Assembly: GCA_001800075.1 (NCBI GenBank)
Contig: MGUR01000053.1
Location: 70,659-85,919, forward strand
Direction of reading: 5' to 3'
Length of the DNA stretch: 15,261 nucleotides
From: Elusimicrobia bacterium RIFCSPLOWO2_01_FULL_59_12
GTDB taxonomy: Bacteria; Elusimicrobiota; Elusimicrobia; 2-01-FULL-59-12
A program made the translations under genes and the position numbers. Positions 12,401 through 15,261 of this stretch are shown here, in pieces. Each line of letters opens with the position of its first letter. The stretch's first letter is position 1. Below the pieces are notes generated by a model, which saw only the letters and a program-made list of their open reading frames with translations, did no database searches and had not been told where the DNA came from.

Positions 12401-15261
12401 CAAAGTATGTCAATGAAGAATACGCCGCGTTCATGAATGCCATGGGCATTCGCGATGTTTTCAGCGGGGATCAGCGTTACAATGAGGGAAAGAATTCCGG
12501 CGATGGCTATGCCAAGTTAAAGGAACGATTGGCGGGCAACGGCAATAAAGTGGCCGTCTTTAGCCTGGATACCTATGGGCATCTCGCCCGCTCACAAAAA
12601 GACGGTGACGTGGGATTGCGGTCTGTGATGCGCGCAAATATGATCGGTGTGGATGAGGCTGACGTGGCCGCGCTCATGAGGAAATCTTTCAATGTCGGCC
12701 GCAATGTGGAAGCGACTGACCTGCAAAAACAAGAAGTCTATGATCTCTTTAGTCACCTTCAGTCAAGAGCCCGTCACGTGGATATTTCACAATTTAGACA
12801 CGAAATGGACGACTATGCCTATTCCGTGGATCCCAAGGGCAGAATTGTTTATAGCGATAAAGTTCAGAATGATGTCTTGGGCAAATTCGGTGCGAAGTAC
12901 AGCCCGATGCAAATTACCGACGTCCTCCGCGGCATGGAATCAGTACGAACGGGGGAAGACGCGGTCATTATAGAAGGAGATGTCCACAAAGCAGATCTCC
13001 AAGCTGGTTTCCAGCATCAGACCCGCGATCAGAGCACGTACTATCAGATCGCAACGGTGATGGCAAATGATGCAGCGGCGGGTAAAACGCGTCCTGAAAT
13101 TCTTAATCGAAAAATCGGACTGACTTCGCATGGTTCCGAAGCTACCGTTTCCGAAGCGTTCAGCCGTGTGGGTGGAGTGGAAATCGAAATCTTCGGAGGT
13201 AGCGGCACGTTGGATGGCGCGCAATCTATCGCGCAAGCCGTGTATGGCGTCAAGCGCGTAGGCGTCGTTAAGGGTGCTCGTTATGAGGATTATGGTTTCA
13301 CATCGCACATGATCGAGGGGGGACAGGTAAAAATTTACGGTGAGAATGGCAGGGTAATCGATTCCATGTCGATTGAAGACTTCGTTAGCAAGCGGATTCA
13401 TGCTGCGTTTAACGCGGAAGGAGGGGCTCGAGGAGCTCTGGCGATATTTGATGGAACAGCATCTCTTAAGAGAAGCTTATATAGGTATTTTGAGAATGAA
13501 ATTAGAAATGACACCGCCTTAGATGCAACGCAGCGCAAACAAGCGCTTGATGAGCTGACGCGCATGATCAACGAATCTGAAAATGGGAAACTAATCAACT
13601 TAGGGCGGATTGGTTTAAAGGGTGTTTCCCAAGAGAGCGCGCAAGGGGGCCAGTCCTTCATGGATTTAGCGCGAGGGACATCCGGCAAGATTCACGATAT
13701 CGCCATGCGTATTCAGGTGATCGATATGTTCGCTGCTCCACAGGCCATGGAGCGTATTGCAGCAACGACTGCAAAGAATCCGGACGTGGACGGGAAACCG
13801 ATCGCCACCTTTGCCATAGAGCGAGCTGGCCGGGCTTTGAATTTCAGGGGCAAGGTGAATGAAATCGTCATCGGTGCGGAAAAGTATAACCGAGGTGATC
13901 TGCTGCAAATTCTCGGACGCACTGGACGGTTAGACTCCAAGACCAACACTAAATTTGCGACAGAGCGGGACGTCTTGGTCAATGTTGAGGCCTTGAAACG
14001 CAACGCGGATGTGGTCAGTCGATTAACGACTTATTTAAGCGGACAAGAAGGTTATGAATCCATGCGGAGAGATTTGCGTGATCAACTCAGCCGGATGAAT
14101 AATCTTGTTGAGAAATTTTCGGGAAATAGAGCCATCTCTCAAGAAGACATGGGCGCCGCTTTGCGCGCGAATGCTTATATCCGCTTGTTGGAAGCAAAAG
14201 ATGGCGCCGCTACGTTCAAATTGTCCAGCGAAGTCGTCACAAAGCTGGCGAAGGAACCGCTGGGTTTCATGCAATCTGTAGCAACCGGTGAGGATGCTCG
14301 CATCTTGGAGAAAGCCTATAACAAGTTGCGATCTGGCGGCTACGACGTGTCCCGCAATACGTATCGGCCGGGAGAATTTAAGTCGACGGCCGAGATCGCC
14401 CGCGAATTGTTCCAAGGCGGATTGTCACAGGCCGAGTCGCTATGGCGCGAACTTGCAGAAAACACCAAATTAAGTACTTCAATGCGGGCAGAAGCGGCTA
14501 CCCGTCTGAGAGATATTTTGGAAACGAAGATTCAGACTCAGGGATTATTTAATGGCGCTCCGAGAAAAGGAAACGGTCTCGCTTTTGCTCAAATCGACCC
14601 GCTCCAGACAGCAATTTCCGGTGAAGTAGCCCAAGTCGTCAAAGGATTAAGTGGTGATTTGCTTCCTTCGGAGTCAAGCACAAGCCGTGTGACAGAACAA
14701 AGCGCGGTGGTGGAGGCAAACCGCGCCATGGAAGCGATGCGTGCGCGAGGTCCCCAGGCAGTTCCCTCAGCCGTACTGGAACGCATTGGCACTCAGGCCC
14801 GAAAGGCTGTCACAGCCAATCCCTCGCTCCAAAACACGTTGGTGGCACGGCTCGCGATGATAGCTCAAGGTCAATCCGATGATATACGAGAATTATTGTC
14901 TACTTATGCTGGGGTAGGGTCGCAGTCGATACCCGTAAGTTCGTCAGAGGCATCGCAATGGGTTTCCGTAATTCCCGTTACCAGCCGTGTGTCGAACGCT
15001 GTCAGTTCGCTCCGTACGGTCCAACTGAACTACCAACAGGCCCGCCAGTGGGGAACTGGCCGATTCAATTCCGCCCGGTACGCATTGAGTCAGACCTTTC
15101 AGACAGGCCTTGATGCAGTTGCGCAAGTTCGTTTTACAATTCGCCAAGTTATTGCTGATCGCGGCGCCCTGAATGCTCTCCAAGCGCTACAGAAGCAGGC
15201 CCTGAAAAACCCTGGTGTCGTGCAATCTGTGCTTACGGATGCGGTCGTTCAACAGAGCGCT
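6421..15261 (+). CDS. Giant exported(?) multidomain protein with internal SecA-like ATPase; runs off right edge
   Basis: One frame open from ATG 6421 through the last base: 2947 codons without a stop, C-terminus not reached. ATG 6463 (residue 15) starts a neat signal peptide (MRSLALLLVVSMILTM...AWA) and may be the true start. Order of regions: signal peptide (15-39); helical, coiled-coil-like 225-335; a DADDDG acidic loop at 334-339; a Gly/Ala-rich hydrophobic stretch 437-478 able to form one or two membrane helices; a long helical region with further Gly-rich hydrophobic patches (about 760-810, 935-1105); a Pro/Ala/Ser linker (about 1230-1324); Ala/Arg/Glu-rich helices (1325-1900); a SecA-like motor (about 1920-2520); and helical sequence to the edge. 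SecA-type motifs are detailed in the domain entry. Codon use is G+C-rich up to about 11.09 kb and clearly less so afterwards. Function unknown; a role in export, cell-surface structure or cell-cell interaction is inference. Confidence 0.95.
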   Translation, partial: MQKTSTTCHPPSSLSMRSLALLLVVSMILTMPGMTAWAVDPQSFNNPNPQSGYVVQPDGKSPDQSHKPLVGRQGGSRSAMEKAGDYYQTINALINVAADLLNVTRKRLVQDGPAGLHAIAAKAAHDVYGPDPTTAPDSMEVDSLSQQAVRHTIKSLNGDYAEAASKGVAESVNGLLPSRQFAGYMPSIDFLGANGGGADGTLRLQQPPMGLDANLKNLKKLREGDDENTNSINKEFQRLVDLYKEAHIRIEADRMEAVEQLDAVRDRIQKLTKMNSANQLEIRRLEQEIRSAESTSGVPGLDAIVDFVQIQAWERKITLLQHEIDRNLKVINTDADDDGAADGGLNKQAADWEGKIQTFTRQMGRIQRQLKDWSDSGRAADFLHAPLLGGDGKFEYGKHSDKATLHERAKQLHEQNKHKVSHQGLGLHASNFYAKVGTGVGAIGAVGVLYLAGGIGLLPLLGAAAVAGLVVGLGMYVDSWMAGKPLTSKEINQALADISDPRARRMEAYLRDIANKPVDRQFLLDSLEDGVTDAFVGALDSARNLTATGEAHIREVMAILVKLDANPKDTGARNALLRAAALWEGKGFVDEYGALNSHDLGAVLAQAQVKRADDYFRGIANKDDPDYFMNKLQNSGQQAQIAMEGISKDYGDGFLKKDENGRYDHDDVIRTIRGLAADGNTDALTLARKYQVPVIDSTTGRLLGADKLEQFLKGPRSELYTQTYDNYARGWQTTFGSAGSRVPWIAAKQGWDRAMDTFGSSGPLTWVGEGAWGGLQGAVGSMFEPVTAPVTYATGLGLRALGNYMGHDTEWGAWFTEVGASQLGNHLYNQALRHTTAVGYVKDAFGLNFDALGNATDDSMFIPDYRTGKFNTPNTNLNDALSWQRDHFMATNRQYLADGGDVLGSLNLKTGMSALSAKGWYEGNYGTVAAATGIYGAEVALDMAAFGGLNRGIMAATAGRPVVGAALRGALIHAPGMQFSISVAEGLGRGMDAMSAYSRGDMLGAAHNFGSFATNVVGTMVGAGSYAGLHRGMSKVGELRSSASAGQPVGLWSQARAFAGQSLKGGALEAGKMLTQGAMTMLGGGLLPGLGEIAGTFGGHVGTNRIAASYRTSAQSDIADQVLSGAKEIKVKPPSLLQEMAGAQVLAGQDISAVAAQARAAIEITGRAQRALTDPMVQKPTPDMIKTAADFLNKHGRIEPDGSVRFGASEMANVTGDNPVVQKALDLLRDSSRANPAPAVSAGSSAAPRPQPVEAQAPAAGSRNSRPNVPAAAQASSAAGSSRTNPQTAVPSAIDTAPAPRPSGNRSGAGGRGRAPAPGEYSSLGDRETALKTHYARARAPQERRSAANALAEHYRQARLNAVAGGDTAAVRQANKGIQETELETTRSRIGVFETRAQRTSLSGSQERALAGLRLREAQSARALAELELSGQRGGSALRGARAGLYDAMALEAEALARINDLSAAKQAKDAIVPIAEPKSVTELKQADLLRAQAELFRAQAKQAREAGLLSQRLGLRGREVRAAEAGLKTVQRSILGLDFTGRVERADSEIRIAESFSEAARNVDQQVLNLRNTHRDGKFTEADKAELSILEKQARNIIAGKPILSSEGIAEAVRTAREAAGQTPIPDLSAAIAVATRLVDSALQVSAARVRLAQSLRQVLGRENAFNQATHPVSRFANRVRLRLAQRGVNSARNHLARVEIRQADTVLGGKQAKLNGLQQAIKTSTDGHVTFEGRRLSSAEAAQLKRAMELEIQLQQEAAGQKSWRDQIPDSAINKWRNAESVANALATFEAKRDQLAAAAKAETNETTARALELHRDLMDAEAKIIQAREFEQNLTESERANRIQQLEENAQARMREFKQFVQAKYESRYWKQLGSEKPITDADPTRQARMAKLQDETAREALLNELFGRRTLTETEALIFTELLARDVLKYGEGMDVDVMRMIIHNLNGDIIELAMGGGKSTALSAVFGIRSLMGRTVQGHLIVADSKEITKYVNEEYAAFMNAMGIRDVFSGDQRYNEGKNSGDGYAKLKERLAGNGNKVAVFSLDTYGHLARSQKDGDVGLRSVMRANMIGVDEADVAALMRKSFNVGRNVEATDLQKQEVYDLFSHLQSRARHVDISQFRHEMDDYAYSVDPKGRIVYSDKVQNDVLGKFGAKYSPMQITDVLRGMESVRTGEDAVIIEGDVHKADLQAGFQHQTRDQSTYYQIATVMANDAAAGKTRPEILNRKIGLTSHGSEATVSEAFSRVGGVEIEIFGGSGTLDGAQSIAQAVYGVKRVGVVKGARYEDYGFTSHMIEGGQVKIYGENGRVIDSMSIEDFVSKRIHAAFNAEGGARGALAIFDGTASLKRSLYRYFENEIRNDTALDATQRKQALDELTRMINESENGKLINLGRIGLKGVSQESAQGGQSFMDLARGTSGKIHDIAMRIQVIDMFAAPQAMERIAATTAKNPDVDGKPIATFAIERAGRALNFRGKVNEIVIGAEKYNRGDLLQILGRTGRLDSKTNTKFATERDVLVNVEALKRNADVVSRLTTYLSGQEGYESMRRDLRDQLSRMNNLVEKFSGNRAISQEDMGAALRANAYIRLLEAKDGAATFKLSSEVVTKLAKEPLGFMQSVATGEDARILEKAYNKLRSGGYDVSRNTYRPGEFKSTAEIARELFQGGLSQAESLWRELAENTKLSTSMRAEAATRLRDILETKIQTQGLFNGAPRKGNGLAFAQIDPLQTAISGEVAQVVKGLSGDLLPSESSTSRVTEQSAVVEANRAMEAMRARGPQAVPSAVLERIGTQARKAVTANPSLQNTLVARLAMIAQGQSDDIRELLSTYAGVGSQSIPVSSSEASQWVSVIPVTSRVSNAVSSLRTVQLNYQQARQWGTGRFNSARYALSQTFQTGLDAVAQVRFTIRQVIADRGALNALQALQKQALKNPGVVQSVLTDAVVQQSA
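6442..6466 (+). repeat. CCATCCT direct repeats in the leader of the giant gene
   Basis: Two abutting CCATCCT units (6444-6450, 6451-6457) lie in a pyrimidine-rich stretch that ends at the second candidate start, ATG 6463. It encodes the hydrophilic residues CHPPSSLS ahead of the signal peptide. It resembles the pyrimidine arms of the other leader repeats, but no clear purine arm is present upstream. Confidence 0.4.
10108..10392 (+). other. Low-complexity Pro/Ala/Ser linker within the giant protein
   Basis: About 95 residues (1230-1324) dominated by A, P, S, R, G and N with no hydrophobic pattern. It is expected to be disordered. It separates the N-terminal half, with its hydrophobic Gly-rich patches, from the coiled-coil/SecA-like half, and marks a natural domain boundary. 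Confidence 0.7.
12181..13950 (+). other. SecA-like superfamily 2 ATPase domain within the giant protein
   Basis: Motifs align in order with SecA. GDIIELAMGGGKSTALSA (about 1951-1968) matches SecA xGkIAEMkTGEGKT, with Lys1963 as the Walker A lysine. HLIVADSKEITKYVNEEY matches the HVVTVNDYLAxRDAEW strand-helix. MIGVDEAD (Asp2078-Asp2081) replaces SecA's IVDEVD. FGGSGTLDGAQ with VYGVKRV nearby (2258 onward) matches the SecA-specific KLAGMTGTAxTE...IYxLxVV segment. NFRGKVNEIVIG matches motif V (NMAGRGTDI). QILGRTGR (2496-2503) matches motif VI QLRGRSGR. Spacing between the DEAD box and the GGSGT segment is about 180 residues, close to SecA, so a preprotein-binding-like insert may be present. All nucleotide-binding residues needed for ATP hydrolysis appear intact. 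Confidence 0.85.

Noticed and set aside
11808..12449. 213-codon minus-strand frame opposite the SecA-like region
   Set aside because: Ser/Ala-rich translation typical of an antisense shadow; the plus frame here carries the SecA-type Walker A motif.
12640..12665. DEAD-box RNA helicase reading of the giant protein's ATPase
   Set aside because: The DEAD tetrad alone suggests it, but the neighbouring segments (ELAMGGGKST, FGGSGTLDGAQ, NFRGKVNEI) follow SecA in order and spacing and do not match DEAD-box motifs such as SAT or HRIGR.

Overview
The window looks like a bacterial chromosome fragment of mostly high G+C. The gene set combines Tad/Flp pilus components, a PorV/PorQ-type outer-membrane beta-barrel protein, a FlgD-like secreted Ig protein, and one enormous ORF that runs off the right edge. 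This set recalls metagenome-derived Omnitrophota (OP3) or a related PVC/Elusimicrobia-like lineage. That assignment is inference from gene content, because no phylogenetic marker is present.

Layout. (1) Positions 1-3470, minus strand, read right to left: FlgD-like protein, PorV-like barrel, a second small pilin-like protein, a promoter, a Flp-type pilin, a TadE-like pseudopilin, and CpaB (cut by the left edge). (2) Positions 3471-3713: a divergent promoter region with a dispersed double-hairpin repeat. (3) Positions 3714-5543, plus strand: a TadG-like protein and a second TadE-like protein. (4) Positions 5628-6208, minus strand: a DUF433 / DUF5615 (PIN-like) toxin-antitoxin-type pair with its own extended -10 promoter. 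(5) Positions 6421 to the end, plus strand: a single uninterrupted frame of at least 2947 codons. It encodes a putative signal peptide, Gly-rich hydrophobic segments, coiled-coil-like helices, a Pro/Ala linker and a complete SecA-like ATPase core (Walker A at residues 1958-1965, DEAD at 2078-2081, SecA-type GGSGT at 2259-2263, QxxGRxGR at 2496-2503).

Three points deserve attention. First, a SecA-related motor lies inside a giant protein that appears to begin with a signal peptide, next to a Tad secretion/pilus locus. Second, a box of the form TTAACAC-N4-GTAA occurs upstream of three transcription units (FlgD-like, Flp pilin, TadG), always in the same orientation relative to the gene; in two of them it also has the same spacing. 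This suggests one regulon. Third, several exported proteins have N-terminal leaders that coincide with dispersed inverted repeats, so repeat DNA appears to encode signal peptides or prepilin leaders that are removed on export.

Working model (inference): the two divergent Tad units and the FlgD/PorV unit build a surface appendage and its envelope partners. The DUF433/DUF5615 pair is an independent stability module between them and the giant gene.
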